From positions 1,101,116 to 1,152,770 of the forward strand of contig CAJUJH010000001.1 of NCBI GenBank assembly GCA_910586855.1: DNA of 51,655 bases, in the 5' to 3' direction. The notes beneath the pieces were generated by a model. It was not told the DNA's origin, did not search any database, and saw only the letters and a program-made list of their open reading frames with translations. The stretch's first letter is position 1; every line of letters starts with the position of its first letter. This document shows, in pieces, positions 8,192 to 16,686 of the stretch. The stretch comes from Candidatus Gastranaerophilales bacterium. Its GTDB lineage: Bacteria; Cyanobacteriota; Vampirovibrionia; Gastranaerophilales; Gastranaerophilaceae. Both the position numbers and the translations under genes were made by a program.

Positions 8192-8219
8192 ATTTTAATA
8201 GACTATTGTTTTATAGCAA
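8192..8219 (-). promoter_or_regulatory. Internal promoter of menG
   Basis: On the minus strand TTGCTA (8219-8214), a 16-base spacer and TAAAAT (8197-8192), then AGTGAT and the ATG at 8185. It overlaps the 3' end of the upstream gene. Confidence 0.45.
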
Positions 8220-10476
8220 TATCTTTTTTAAATTCATTTATAAATTCTTCTCTGTATAAAAATCCTAAATGTGCACCATTACTTATTAATACCGTTTTTT
8301 TACCTGTATATTCTCTTAATTTTTTAAGCTGGTTTTTATTAGCCAAATAATCATCAAGAGTATGATAAATTTTATAATCATTATTATTTTTCAAATAATC
8401 TGAAACATAGTGTAAGCTTGCAGCATTATTGAAATCATTGATTGTTTTGCCTTCATCTTTTATCAGATATTTATTTGCATAATCATAAAAGCTGGTATTG
8501 TTTATTTTTCTATACAATGCGGTTTTATCTGTATTTTTGTTATTTTCAATCGTAAAGATGATATCAGAAAGCTTTTGCCTTAAAAGAAAACTTGTTATTA
8601 ATTTTCCTTCATAATCAGAAAAAGGAAGAGTTTCAATCTTGAAATCCGGGTCATCTGTTTGTTTTACAAGATTTAAAATTTTTGCAGCTGTTACTGCAGT
8701 CCTATGCTTTAAATCACCGGGGTTTTTATTCCATTCATCATTGTTTTTATCAAGCGATTTAAGTGCATATAAAAGTTCAACAGGCGGATTTATTGAAATA
8801 AATTTTTCAATCCCGAGTTTTTTGCCGCTCTTTGCTTCTAAATCACCCATAAAAAGGGTAGCAAGAGCGCCGAACGATGTACCCATAAGAGTTCTTTTAC
8901 CTAATTTAGTATCATATTTATCCTCTAAATCTTCAATAATTTTAGCTGTAGCAAGCTGCAATTTCTCTATATCATTTTGCGGTAAACCGGGCGTATATCC
9001 TTCAGGCATACTTTTAATAAATTCCCAATGAAAATGACTGCCTTGAATTATTACAGAATATCCCGCATCATAAAATAATTTTGCAAAAAGTACAGAATGA
9101 CTTGACATAATACCTTCACCGATAGAAGGATACAAAATAGCAACCGGTGCAGATTTTTCTTTTTGCATTATGTATCTGTACTTATATTTTTGCCTATCAG
9201 GTGTTAATTCAATCGCTCCGGTTCTTATTCTTTTTGAAAAAGACCTGTTCCAAATTGATAATTCACTCCAGATAGATTCATCCACACCGGGAAGATTAAA
9301 CAATGCTGTTCTCATTGAATCAACAACAGGACTTTGGGGATTATAATCATCAAGAACAATATCTGCTTCAAGCTCAGGTATACTTTGAATAGCTTCCTGC
9401 AAAATTGCTTCATCCTCAAAAGCATTGCCCTTTAAGGTTTCATTTGTTGCAATCTTATCTTCTTTTTCAATATCAGAATTTTCATTCTTATTTTCAGTTT
9501 CACCGCTGATATTTAATAGCTCATCTTTGTCATTTTCTTCTGCAATATCAGCTTTAACATCTTTATTTATTTCAGGTTCGGGGATTTCAATAATCTTCTC
9601 TTCTAAAATTGTCTCATTTTTAGAATCTACAAGTAATGGCTCTTCTGCCTGCACTTTTTCAAGCACTTCATTCAATGCTTTGGCTTCACTTTCCAAAACA
9701 TCTTTTCTATCAAGGTTTGAAGTTTTAATATAATTTTCAATACCATATAATTTTTTTGTTATATCATACGGGTCAGCATATGTACGTTCTAAAAATATGC
9801 TCAATGGCTGCATATATGAAGTTCTGTTTATAAAAAGTCCCATTTTAACCAGGGCTGCAACAGGCGCTGCAACATAGGTTGTCGGGTCTAAGCCGGTCTC
9901 AATTGCACGCCCCAAAAGTGCTCTTGGCGTAGTTGCAGAAAGTATAGGCAAAATAAGAAATGGTCCCCGTTTTACTTTACACTTTGAAAGCCCCTGCTCA
10001 ATATCTTCTTCCATAGGTTCAATATTAAAAATACTCTTTGCAGGGTCAAACATTCCGCCAAGACCAATCGTACTGTTTGCAAGAAAACGTACGGTTTCAG
10101 CTTTTGCCGCTTTAAAATCTCTTTGCATAAGTGAACTTACAAGTCTTTTAGGATACTCAATATTTTTATAGGCATATTGGATTCTATCCATTCCATATTT
10201 TGGCATAATAGAAGCCCAAACCACATGCAATGGACGAAGAGCATACTTATTAAGTTTTGAATTAAAATTAAACATTCTTCTATTAAATGTCTCAAACCTG
10301 TCTTTACCGATATATTCATTTGAATAATCAGGATACCTGCAAGGCTCTTGACTATTTTCTTTTACCGGTTCAGCAGAAGCTGCAAATGTCAAATTTTCAA
10401 CATTTATAACCGTAAATGATATAAAAACCAAAACAACAACAAAGAAACGTTGCAAAACTCTATTATTATTGAACAT
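8203..10476 (-). CDS. MlaA (VacJ)-like domain fused to an alpha/beta hydrolase
   Basis: 757 residues. An N-terminal signal peptide (about 1-34, ending FAASA) lacks a lipobox. Residues about 50-250 form an MlaA/VacJ domain: FETFNRRMFNFN, NSTIGLGGMFD and GLSKCKVKRGPFLILPIL are recognisable family segments. A long acidic Glu/Asp/Asn linker (about 255-380) leads to an alpha/beta hydrolase (about 410-745) with nucleophile elbow GTSFG (Ser534), and a plausible catalytic His in SNGAHLGF near the C-terminus. MlaA normally extracts phospholipid from the outer leaflet of the outer membrane; the hydrolase suggests coupled lipid cleavage (inference). The start has AGGA about 5 bases upstream. The gene is followed closely by menG. 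Confidence 0.85.
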   Translation of the reverse strand: MFNNNRVLQRFFVVVLVFISFTVINVENLTFAASAEPVKENSQEPCRYPDYSNEYIGKDRFETFNRRMFNFNSKLNKYALRPLHVVWASIMPKYGMDRIQYAYKNIEYPKRLVSSLMQRDFKAAKAETVRFLANSTIGLGGMFDPAKSIFNIEPMEEDIEQGLSKCKVKRGPFLILPILSATTPRALLGRAIETGLDPTTYVAAPVAALVKMGLFINRTSYMQPLSIFLERTYADPYDITKKLYGIENYIKTSNLDRKDVLESEAKALNEVLEKVQAEEPLLVDSKNETILEEKIIEIPEPEINKDVKADIAEENDKDELLNISGETENKNENSDIEKEDKIATNETLKGNAFEDEAILQEAIQSIPELEADIVLDDYNPQSPVVDSMRTALFNLPGVDESIWSELSIWNRSFSKRIRTGAIELTPDRQKYKYRYIMQKEKSAPVAILYPSIGEGIMSSHSVLFAKLFYDAGYSVIIQGSHFHWEFIKSMPEGYTPGLPQNDIEKLQLATAKIIEDLEDKYDTKLGKRTLMGTSFGALATLFMGDLEAKSGKKLGIEKFISINPPVELLYALKSLDKNNDEWNKNPGDLKHRTAVTAAKILNLVKQTDDPDFKIETLPFSDYEGKLITSFLLRQKLSDIIFTIENNKNTDKTALYRKINNTSFYDYANKYLIKDEGKTINDFNNAASLHYVSDYLKNNNDYKIYHTLDDYLANKNQLKKLREYTGKKTVLISNGAHLGFLYREEFINEFKKDIAIKQ

Positions 10477-10578
10477 AATTATCCTACTTAAATATGTGGC
10501 AATTATAATTTATGTTTTGAATACATAAATTTCATTACTCAACAGAGTAAGATAAAAAGGTATATTTATTAAAAACTA

Positions 10579-10587
10579 TGCTATAAT
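10579..10587 (+). promoter_or_regulatory. Extended -10 promoter of tRNA-Leu(CAG)
   Basis: TGCTATAAT is an extended -10 element. No recognisable -35 is present. Expected +1 is near 10594, about 27 bases before the tRNA. Confidence 0.7.
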
Positions 10588-10620
10588 TAATTCAAATTTC
10601 AAAATGTTAAAGCAGTAAAT

Positions 10621-10703
10621 GTCGAAGTGGCGAAATTGGTAGACGCGCATGATTCAGGTTCATGTGGTGAACAACCTTGAGGGTTCGATTCCCTTCTTCG
10701 ACA
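10621..10703 (+). tRNA. tRNA-Leu (anticodon CAG)
   Basis: Class II tRNA of 83 bases. The acceptor GTCGAAG pairs with CTTCGAC, the discriminator is A at 10703, the D-arm reads GCGAAATTGGTAGACGC, the anticodon arm CATGA/TCATG encloses TTCAGGT (CAG), and a long variable arm precedes GGTTCGATTCC. CCA is not encoded. Confidence 0.95.
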
Positions 10704-10718
10704 TTTTTACTATAAATT

Positions 10719-10753
10719 AAATTTAAAGCGGGTTAAATACCCGCTTTAAATTT
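10719..10753. terminator. Bidirectional terminator between tRNA-Leu and the 149-aa gene
   Basis: A perfect 15-base inverted repeat, AAATTTAAAGCGGGT and its complement, encloses TAAAT. It sits between convergent transcripts and has A/T ends suitable for both directions. Confidence 0.85.
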
Positions 10754-10755
10754 GT

Positions 10756-11205
10756 TTATATACCGAAATTATTTTTAATCTTTGATAAAATTCCGGTTTT
10801 TGCAACTTCTTTTTTTAAGCCTCTAAAAAATTTTTTTATTTGTCTTGGCTTTTTAAATATTTCTTCAATATCATATTCAAGAGTTCTGTTAAGCACTTCG
10901 GCAGCTTCTTCTCCTTTAGTGGCTGTCTTGGGTTTACCTTGCAAGGTAACAACAATTTTGTCAATCACTTCTCTTACAATGGGTTCAGCATCTTCGGCTG
11001 CTCCTTCTGCAGCTTCCTCAACCGGTTTAGTAACACTTTTCATATAGACATCAACATTATGTTTATCAGAATATTTATTAATCTTTGCTGCATAATCACC
11101 AAAAGTTCCAAGCGCATTTTTCTTAAGAGGAGATAGAACATCAAGCATTTTTTCTTGACGGAAAGCCATACCAAAAGATGGGGAAGAATTAGTTTTAGAT
11201 ATCAT
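10756..11205 (-). CDS. Small protein with N-terminal SFG tag, unknown function (149 aa)
   Basis: I do not recognise a family. After MISKTNSS the protein has PSFGMAF at residues 9-15, resembling the SFG/SFKG tags of the glucanotransferase at 5385 and the HTH-repeat protein at 28821. The centre is rich in Ala, Glu and Val (about 65-85); the C-terminal 40 residues are basic (KKFFRGLKKEV). There is no signal peptide or membrane helix. AAGG about 10 bases upstream supports the ATG at 11205. It stands alone between the tRNA-Leu terminator and the YhcH gene. Mixed acidic-basic composition suggests a soluble structural or binding protein, but that is a guess. Confidence 0.7.
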   Translation of the reverse strand: MISKTNSSPSFGMAFRQEKMLDVLSPLKKNALGTFGDYAAKINKYSDKHNVDVYMKSVTKPVEEAAEGAAEDAEPIVREVIDKIVVTLQGKPKTATKGEEAAEVLNRTLEYDIEEIFKKPRQIKKFFRGLKKEVAKTGILSKIKNNFGI

Positions 11206-11310
11206 TTTTTTATTACCTTTTTAAACTACACCTGTAAAAAACTTAAAAATCCCATCTTTTGCTACAACTTTAAAATATTATTAAAAAACATTAAGGACTT
11301 TATTAAAAAA

Positions 11311-11760
11311 CTAAATCTTGATTTTAACAATAACCTTCTTAACTTTTTTAACTTCACCAGCGACGTTTAAACAAGGTTTATGCGCATCTTTTGGTGCAAA
11401 GAATGTAAAATTACCTTCTTTAACTAAAACATTCGATGACGGGCATTCTCCAAAGGCTACATCTTTTTCTTTATTGTAGTCTTTTGTCACCTTAAAATCG
11501 TCAAGGCTGCCAAATCCCATAATCTCTTCACCTGAAATAACATATTGAATATCATAATAATCCCTATGTACTTCAAATTCAGCTTCATCAGGATTTTTTG
11601 TTTCATATTCCTGCAAATTCCCGTAAATATTTTCATTATATTCGTATTTACCGGGCTTTAAATTTTTCCAGTCGGTTGATTTTATAAAATAAAAAGCCTC
11701 CTTGATTTTTTCCGATAGGGGATAATAAAGCTGTGCATTTTCTAAACTGTCAAATATCAT
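11311..11760 (-). CDS. YhcH/YjgK/YiaL-family protein (DUF386)
   Basis: 149 residues, the usual size of this cupin-like family. MIFDSLENAQLYYPLS is typical of the N-terminus, with EFEVHRDYYDIQYVISGEE (metal-binding His/Glu region) and FTFFAPKDAHKPCL in the core. Family members are tied to sugar or sialic-acid catabolism and biofilm dispersal in other bacteria; the exact reaction is unsettled. I chose the ATG at 11760 over a longer reading because GGAGGTG lies 4-11 bases upstream. It lies downstream of ilvC but is separated from it by a terminator, so it is probably independently expressed. Confidence 0.85.
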   Translation of the reverse strand: MIFDSLENAQLYYPLSEKIKEAFYFIKSTDWKNLKPGKYEYNENIYGNLQEYETKNPDEAEFEVHRDYYDIQYVISGEEIMGFGSLDDFKVTKDYNKEKDVAFGECPSSNVLVKEGNFTFFAPKDAHKPCLNVAGEVKKVKKVIVKIKI

Positions 11761-11788
11761 ACTACACCTCCAAAAGTTTATATAAACC

Positions 11789-11819
11789 AAATGGGCGCAT
11801 TCAAAAGAAGCGCCCATTT
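11789..11819 (-). terminator. Terminator after ilvC
   Basis: The inverted repeat AAATGGGCGC / GCGCCCATTT with an 11-base loop; on the minus strand it ends in TTT-rich sequence 18 bases after the ilvC stop. Confidence 0.8.
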
Positions 11820-11836
11820 AATAATAATGTTAAATT

Positions 11837-12832
11837 CTACTTTTCTTCATTCCAAGAATACATTTTTCTTAGTTCTTTACCCACCTTTTCAAGCTCATGC
11901 TCAGCTTTAATACGACGGGTAGCTGTAAAATGAGCGCGTCCGTTTTTATTTTCAGCAATCCATCTTGTGGCAAATGTACCATCTTGAATTTCAGACAATA
12001 CTTTTTTCATCTCTTTTTTTGTTTCATCGGTTATTATGCGTTTACCGATTTCATAATCGCCATATTCAGCAGTATCTGAAATTGAATAGCGCATTTTTGA
12101 AAAACCGCCTTGATAAATAAGGTCAACAATTAATTTCATTTCATGAATACATTCAAAATAAGCACTTTCAGGAGCATAACCTGCTTCAACAAGAGTTTCA
12201 AAACCAGCCTGCATTAAAGCGGTAACGCCGCCGCAAAGAACAGCTTGTTCGCCAAAAAGGTCAGTTTCAGTTTCAACTCTAAATGTTGTCTCAAGAACTC
12301 CAGCTCTTGCTCCGCCAATTCCTGCAGCATAAGCCAAACCGGTTTGAAGAGCCTTTCCTGTAGCGTTTTGATGAACAGCAACCAGACAAGGAACACCCTT
12401 GCCTTCAACGTATTCGCTTCTAACAGTATGTCCAGGACCTTTTGGAGCTATCATAATAACATCAACATCGGCAGGAGGCACAATTTGTGCAAAATGAATA
12501 TTGAAACCGTGAGCAAATGCTAAAGTTTTGCCGGCAGTAAGGTTTGGTGCAATTTCAGTTTTATAAACATCTGCTTGCTTTTCATCAGGAAGCAAAATCA
12601 TAATTAAATCAGCCATTTTAGAAGCTTCAGCAACAGTTGCTACTTTTAAGCCAGCTTCTTCTGCCTTTTTCCATGATTTTGAACCATTATAAAGACCAAC
12701 CACAACATTAACGCCGCTTTCATGCAAATTAAGAGCATGAGCGTGTCCTTGGCTGCCATATCCAATAATGGCAACGGTTTTACCTTTCAATAAATCCAAA
12801 TTACAATCTTCGGCATAATAAATCTTTGTCAT
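11837..12832 (-). CDS. ilvC: Ketol-acid reductoisomerase (class I)
   Basis: 331 residues, the class I length. It converts acetolactate to dihydroxy-isovalerate (and the isoleucine homologue) with NADPH and Mg in branched-chain amino acid synthesis. The Rossmann motif GYGSQGHAHALN starts at about residue 24; the cofactor loop GLYNGSKSWKKA, with Ser/Lys, suggests NADPH. HGFNIHF, PKGPGHTVR, ETDLFGEQ (metal-binding Asp and Glu) and KMRYSISDTAEYG give the active site. The ATG has GGAGG nine bases upstream. No other ilv or leu genes lie in the window, so the pathway is scattered. Followed by a terminator. Confidence 0.97.
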   Translation of the reverse strand: MTKIYYAEDCNLDLLKGKTVAIIGYGSQGHAHALNLHESGVNVVVGLYNGSKSWKKAEEAGLKVATVAEASKMADLIMILLPDEKQADVYKTEIAPNLTAGKTLAFAHGFNIHFAQIVPPADVDVIMIAPKGPGHTVRSEYVEGKGVPCLVAVHQNATGKALQTGLAYAAGIGGARAGVLETTFRVETETDLFGEQAVLCGGVTALMQAGFETLVEAGYAPESAYFECIHEMKLIVDLIYQGGFSKMRYSISDTAEYGDYEIGKRIITDETKKEMKKVLSEIQDGTFATRWIAENKNGRAHFTATRRIKAEHELEKVGKELRKMYSWNEEK

Positions 12833-12952
12833 ATTTTTTCCTCCAGAAATGTCAGTGTTAAACTAAGTTTAATCCTATCACAAACAAACGTCAACAAGTT
12901 TTAAACCTAAAAACATAAATTAAAGTATAATAATGGTAAACTTGGAGGTTTT

Positions 12953-14200
12953 ATGACAAAAATTGAAGATTTTAAAACATTATTCAACACACTCACACTC
13001 TATAGAGAAATTTTAAATGATGATTTAATTAAAAGCTTAATTAAAATTTTAGATTTAATTACAAAAGAAGAAAATATAGATGAAGTTATAAAACAATGGT
13101 CAAATATGGTAACCCCGCTTTACAATAAAGAATATGGCGCCGATTGGACAAAATATATTAACGATTTAATACTTTTTGATAAAAATTATTTCACACTTCA
13201 ATGTGCCTCAAACAACTACTGTAATATTAATGAAAATATTTTAAATGCCGCTAAAAACGATGTTGGAATTTTGACATCTTTATCAAAAATTAAATGCTCA
13301 GACTTTAAGGATTTATTGTATTTTAAATTTCCTTACGATAAAGATATAATTGACACCTTGGCTGCTTTTGATACAATTTGTCAAACATTGTCTTTTGATA
13401 GAATTGTAAACTACCATGAAAATAACGGAGTTGGAATTTTTGCAAAATACAAAGCCTTTAAATTCTTATCAAATAGTGAAATTGAACCCATCACAAACTG
13501 CGACAATGTCTCTCTTAAAGACTTAAAAGATTATAAAAGAGAGCAAAATATAGTCATTGAAAATACATTAGGATTTTTAAAAGAAAAACCTTACAATAAC
13601 ATCCTTTTATACGGCGACAGAGGAACGGGAAAATCCAGCACGGTAAAAGCTATTTTAAATGAATATTCCAAAGATGGTTTAAGATTGATTCAAGTATATA
13701 AAGAAAACTTAATCCATCTTGATAATTTAATGCAAAAAATAAGTAATATTCCTCTAAAATTCATCATTTTTATTGATGATTTAACATTTAACGAGAATGA
13801 TGACAATTTTGGCGCGCTTAAAGCAGTTTTAGAAGGTTCAGTTGCAAAACAGCCGGATAATATGGTTTTATACGCAACAACAAATCGCCGTCACCTTATT
13901 AAAGAAAGCTTTAAAGCGCGAGAAGGAGATGAAATTCATCTTGCAGATACCATAGATGAGACAATATCACTGTCAGACAGATTTGGCATCACAATTACAT
14001 ATTCTGTTCCAAATAAAGATAAATTTTTGAATATTGTAAAAGAAATCAAAGAAGACAGAAATATTCAAATTTCTGATGAAATATTATTCAAAGGGGCAGA
14101 AAGATTTGCATTATCAAAAGGTAATAGAAGCCCCCGTCTTGCAAAACAATACATTGATTACATTCAAGCAAGACTTGAATTAAATCTTGAGATTGAATAG
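12953..14200 (+). CDS. AAA+ ATPase of the DUF815 family
   Basis: 415 residues. An N-terminal helical domain of about 190 residues precedes the ATPase core: Walker A GDRGTGKSS near 221-229, Walker B KFIIFIDDLTF, sensor-like ATTNRRHL, and an arginine-containing ISLSDRFG box followed by the lid (LSKGNRSPRLAKQYIDY). DUF815 proteins are close to DnaA/IstB-type AAA+ proteins, but their cellular role is not established. TATAAT at 12926-12931 and GGAGG at 12944-12948 support transcription and translation initiation. It precedes the OadG-like gene, which has its own promoter. Confidence 0.85.
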   Translation: MTKIEDFKTLFNTLTLYREILNDDLIKSLIKILDLITKEENIDEVIKQWSNMVTPLYNKEYGADWTKYINDLILFDKNYFTLQCASNNYCNINENILNAAKNDVGILTSLSKIKCSDFKDLLYFKFPYDKDIIDTLAAFDTICQTLSFDRIVNYHENNGVGIFAKYKAFKFLSNSEIEPITNCDNVSLKDLKDYKREQNIVIENTLGFLKEKPYNNILLYGDRGTGKSSTVKAILNEYSKDGLRLIQVYKENLIHLDNLMQKISNIPLKFIIFIDDLTFNENDDNFGALKAVLEGSVAKQPDNMVLYATTNRRHLIKESFKAREGDEIHLADTIDETISLSDRFGITITYSVPNKDKFLNIVKEIKEDRNIQISDEILFKGAERFALSKGNRSPRLAKQYIDYIQARLELNLEIE

Positions 14201-14202
14201 TT

Positions 14203-14230
14203 TTGATTTTATTCTTGTTTTTGATAGAAT
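14203..14230 (+). promoter_or_regulatory. Promoter of the OadG-like gene
   Basis: TTGATT at 14203-14208, a 16-base spacer, TAGAAT at 14225-14230; followed by AGGAG at 14254-14258 and ATG at 14267. Confidence 0.65.
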
Positions 14231-14266
14231 AAAAAAAGATAGATATTTAATTTAGGAGTTTTGATA

Positions 14267-14518
14267 ATGTCACCTGAAGCTTTAGCAAATTTAGAACTTG
14301 GCTTAACCGTTATGAGCATCGGTTTTTCAAGTGTTTTTGTATTTTTAATAATCTTAATTGCAGCAATGAATATTCAAACCGTTGTAATTAACTACTTAAA
14401 TAAGATTTTCCCGGTAGCACCGCAAGGAGGTGTTGCACCAAAGGCTATTAAAGCATCTGATGATGCTGAAATTGCTATCGCTATCGCATGTGCAACATTA
14501 AAACAAAATCATGGTTAA
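14267..14518 (+). CDS. OadG-like sodium-pump decarboxylase gamma subunit
   Basis: 83 residues with one N-terminal membrane helix (SIGFSSVFVFLIILIAAM) followed by a short cytosolic tail with a Pro/Ala stretch and a C-terminal helix (DAEIAIAIACATLKQ). This is the plan of the gamma subunit of Na+-pumping oxaloacetate/methylmalonyl-CoA decarboxylases, which anchors the alpha-beta complex. The ATG at 14267 is preferred to a TTG six bases earlier because AGGAG then sits 8 bases away. No alpha (carboxyltransferase) or beta (pump) subunit is in the window, so it is an orphan here; partners may be elsewhere on the chromosome. Confidence 0.75.
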   Translation: MSPEALANLELGLTVMSIGFSSVFVFLIILIAAMNIQTVVINYLNKIFPVAPQGGVAPKAIKASDDAEIAIAIACATLKQNHG

Positions 14519-14540
14519 ATAATAATTTTAATAAAATATG

Positions 14541-14569
14541 TAAAAAGATGCCTCCTATGGCATCTTTTT
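14541..14569. terminator. Shared terminator of convergent genes
   Basis: AAAAGATGCC / GGCATCTTTT with a TCCTAT loop. It overlaps the last codons of the glycosyltransferase gene on the minus strand and ends the OadG-like transcript on the plus strand. Confidence 0.85.
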
Positions 14570-16243
14570 AGCATTCAAAACTTCATTCAAAAATGCTTCT
14601 TTAAGGCGTTCAACAGGTTCTTGCCACTCACCTTCTTCTTTTTGCCTGAAAATTTTCATGCAATTATACCAGACTGTTGTATCAACATCCTCAAACCAAC
14701 GCCAGTCTGCAGAATATGGCAGTAGTATAAAAGTTTTCTTTCCAAGCGCAGCTGCTAAATGAGCAACGGAAGAATCAATAGTAATAACCAAATCTAATTT
14801 TTCAATAACAGCTGCAGTATCAGAAAAATTCTCTAATTTACCTGCCAAGGATTCAATATTTCCCGTTTTCTCATTTTGTCTTTCAACTTCTTGTTTAAAA
14901 TGTTTTTCAGGCTGAAGAGAATAGTAGCGGATATTTTTTAATATACTCGCATCTTTAGTATTAAAAGATATTTCTTTATCAAGATTAAAAAATGATTCCA
15001 GAAATTCAAAAGGTACATTTCTATTGCGTAAAGTTCTCTTATTTGTAAAGTTTCCAGAATAAAAAAGCCCTACATTAAACTTTTTATCATCAATATAGTC
15101 TGACCATTTTGCGGAATATTCAGGAGGCGACATCAAAAATCTATCAGCAGAGGGTATATGATTAAAATCAAGTTTTAAAATACCGGGCAAATCCATAACG
15201 ATTGCACTTGTTAAATTTGGCGCAGGTTTAATTTTCCAATCAATTACTTTAAAATTCGGAAAATTAAATGCAAAAAGACTTAACAAAGGAGTGGGTACAA
15301 CCAGAAGAACATCTTTAAATAAAGTTGCATCAATATAATCAAGATATCTTGAAAACATTAAAGCATCTCCATACCCTTCTGTAGCACGCAAGATAAGTAC
15401 CATATCCTTATCAGGCTTGCCATCCCAAGGAGTTTCATCAGGAAAGCTATGATGCGATTTTACAAAATTTAAATACAAGGGATAACCTGAAAAATCTCTT
15501 AAGGTGAGCCGCAATAGCCCGAGCGTACAATCATAACCAACATCACTTAAACCGTACTTCCTGCTTAATTCAAGCATTTTAAGAGATTCATCATATCTTC
15601 TCATCCGTCTCAAAAGAACAGATAGGTTGAATATAGGGTCTAAATTGGGCTTTAATTCTATGGTTTTTTTGTAATACTCCTCAGCCAGAGGGAAATTTAA
15701 TTGAAACTCATATGTTAAAGCAAGATTATTATATGCCACATAATCATCAGGATAAAGCTCAATAAGTCTTTTATTGCAACGTTCAGCTATGTCAAACTTT
15801 CCTATATCAAGTGCATAGCCTGCAAGATTCCTCATAATTTCAATATCTTCGCCATATAGCTCAATATACTTAAGAGCATATTTTACATACGGCTCGCCAA
15901 GTTCTACTTTATTTGCACTATCAAGCAGCTTTTCATAAAGAATTTTACTTTGTACAACACCTAAAACATCCTGCAAATTCAACATTGCAAGCCTGTATTC
16001 TTTTAATTCGTAATAACAAAGCGCTAAATCTGTTTGTACGGGTGTTGCTCTATCAAGCCCAAAGGCAGTTTCCAGAGACCTCGCAGCCTTTTTAAAATCG
16101 CAAATTTGCATATACAAGGCACCTAAAAGATGATGCGCCTTGGCTTCAGATGGATTTTGCTCTATAAACTGCAGATAGCATTTCTCCGCATTTTGAAAAT
16201 CGCTTTTTTTGTGAAACTCAATCGCCTGTTTTATGATATCCAT
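14555..16243 (-). CDS. TPR-repeat protein with C-terminal glycosyltransferase domain
   Basis: 562 residues. Residues about 1-240 are tetratricopeptide repeats (AKAHHLLGALYMQ, YVAYNNLALTYEF, PNLDPIFNLSVLL). The C-terminal half resembles glycosyltransferases of the GT9/GT41 fold: GLFYSGNFTNKRT near the middle and LVITIDSSVAHLAAALGKK near residue 490, the nucleotide-sugar-binding D-S-x-x-A-H segment. TPR-linked enzymes of this type often glycosylate proteins; whether it modifies the Thr/Ser-rich repeat proteins elsewhere in the window is speculation. No Shine-Dalgarno; a TATAAT element lies six bases before the ATG. Its end is intertwined with the terminator of the OadG-like gene. Confidence 0.82.
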   Translation of the reverse strand: MDIIKQAIEFHKKSDFQNAEKCYLQFIEQNPSEAKAHHLLGALYMQICDFKKAARSLETAFGLDRATPVQTDLALCYYELKEYRLAMLNLQDVLGVVQSKILYEKLLDSANKVELGEPYVKYALKYIELYGEDIEIMRNLAGYALDIGKFDIAERCNKRLIELYPDDYVAYNNLALTYEFQLNFPLAEEYYKKTIELKPNLDPIFNLSVLLRRMRRYDESLKMLELSRKYGLSDVGYDCTLGLLRLTLRDFSGYPLYLNFVKSHHSFPDETPWDGKPDKDMVLILRATEGYGDALMFSRYLDYIDATLFKDVLLVVPTPLLSLFAFNFPNFKVIDWKIKPAPNLTSAIVMDLPGILKLDFNHIPSADRFLMSPPEYSAKWSDYIDDKKFNVGLFYSGNFTNKRTLRNRNVPFEFLESFFNLDKEISFNTKDASILKNIRYYSLQPEKHFKQEVERQNEKTGNIESLAGKLENFSDTAAVIEKLDLVITIDSSVAHLAAALGKKTFILLPYSADWRWFEDVDTTVWYNCMKIFRQKEEGEWQEPVERLKEAFLNEVLNAKKMP

Positions 16244-16249
16244 TTTGAT

Positions 16250-16255
16250 ATTATA
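16250..16255 (-). promoter_or_regulatory. -10 element six bases before the TPR-glycosyltransferase start
   Basis: TATAAT on the minus strand at 16255-16250, then ATCAAA, then the ATG at 16243. The -35 (TTTTCA) is poor. Confidence 0.5.
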
Positions 16256-16390
16256 AATATTTTAATAAAAAATGAAAAGCAAAAAGCTGATTTATACCCA
16301 ATTTATAGGAAAAAATAAATAATATTTTAAACAAAATTTAGACAAACCACCTGAAAAAATGACTTTAGCTAATAACCAGAAATGATAAAA

Positions 16391-16407
16391 CGGCTAAAAG
16401 CCAAAAA
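16391..16407 (-). terminator. Weak terminator after tRNA-Lys
   Basis: On the minus strand TTTTTGGCTTTTAGCCGTTTT: a 4-base stem with T's on both sides, about 17 bases after the tRNA. Short stem, so tentative. Confidence 0.4.
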
Positions 16408-16423
16408 TAAAAATACAAAAATT

Positions 16424-16496
16424 TGCGCTAGCCGCGATTCGAACGCGGGACCTATCCCTTAAAAGGGGAGTGCTCTACCTGCTGAGCTACTAGCGC
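16424..16496 (-). tRNA. tRNA-Lys (anticodon TTT)
   Basis: On the minus strand: acceptor GCGCTAG/CTAGCGC, D-arm GCTCAGCAGGTAGAGC, anticodon loop CTTTTAA (TTT), T-arm CCGCGTTCGAATCGCGG, discriminator A. The outermost pair of the anticodon stem is a C-T mismatch. CCA is not encoded. Confidence 0.93.
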
Positions 16497-16576
16497 AAAT
16501 CTATATTCTATTAAATTATCAATTATTAAATAACCAAAAGCTTTTCAATAAGTATGTTTTGCTTTCGACAATATAT

Positions 16577-16605
16577 ACAATATCAAGAACATAATTTATC
16601 GTCAA
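16577..16605 (-). promoter_or_regulatory. Probable promoter of tRNA-Lys
   Basis: On the minus strand TTGACG (16605-16600), a 17-base spacer and TATTGT (16582-16577). This would give a leader of about 75 bases. Confidence 0.5.
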
Positions 16606-16686
16606 CATTTTTTTTAAATTATTCTAAAAGGTAATTTATTTTTCAATATTGGCGTGCTAGCTTTGTCTTAAAGGAAATAAGGTATT

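Noticed and set aside
12245..12523. Plus-strand frame within ilvC
   Set aside because: Antisense shadow of a well-defined enzyme gene.
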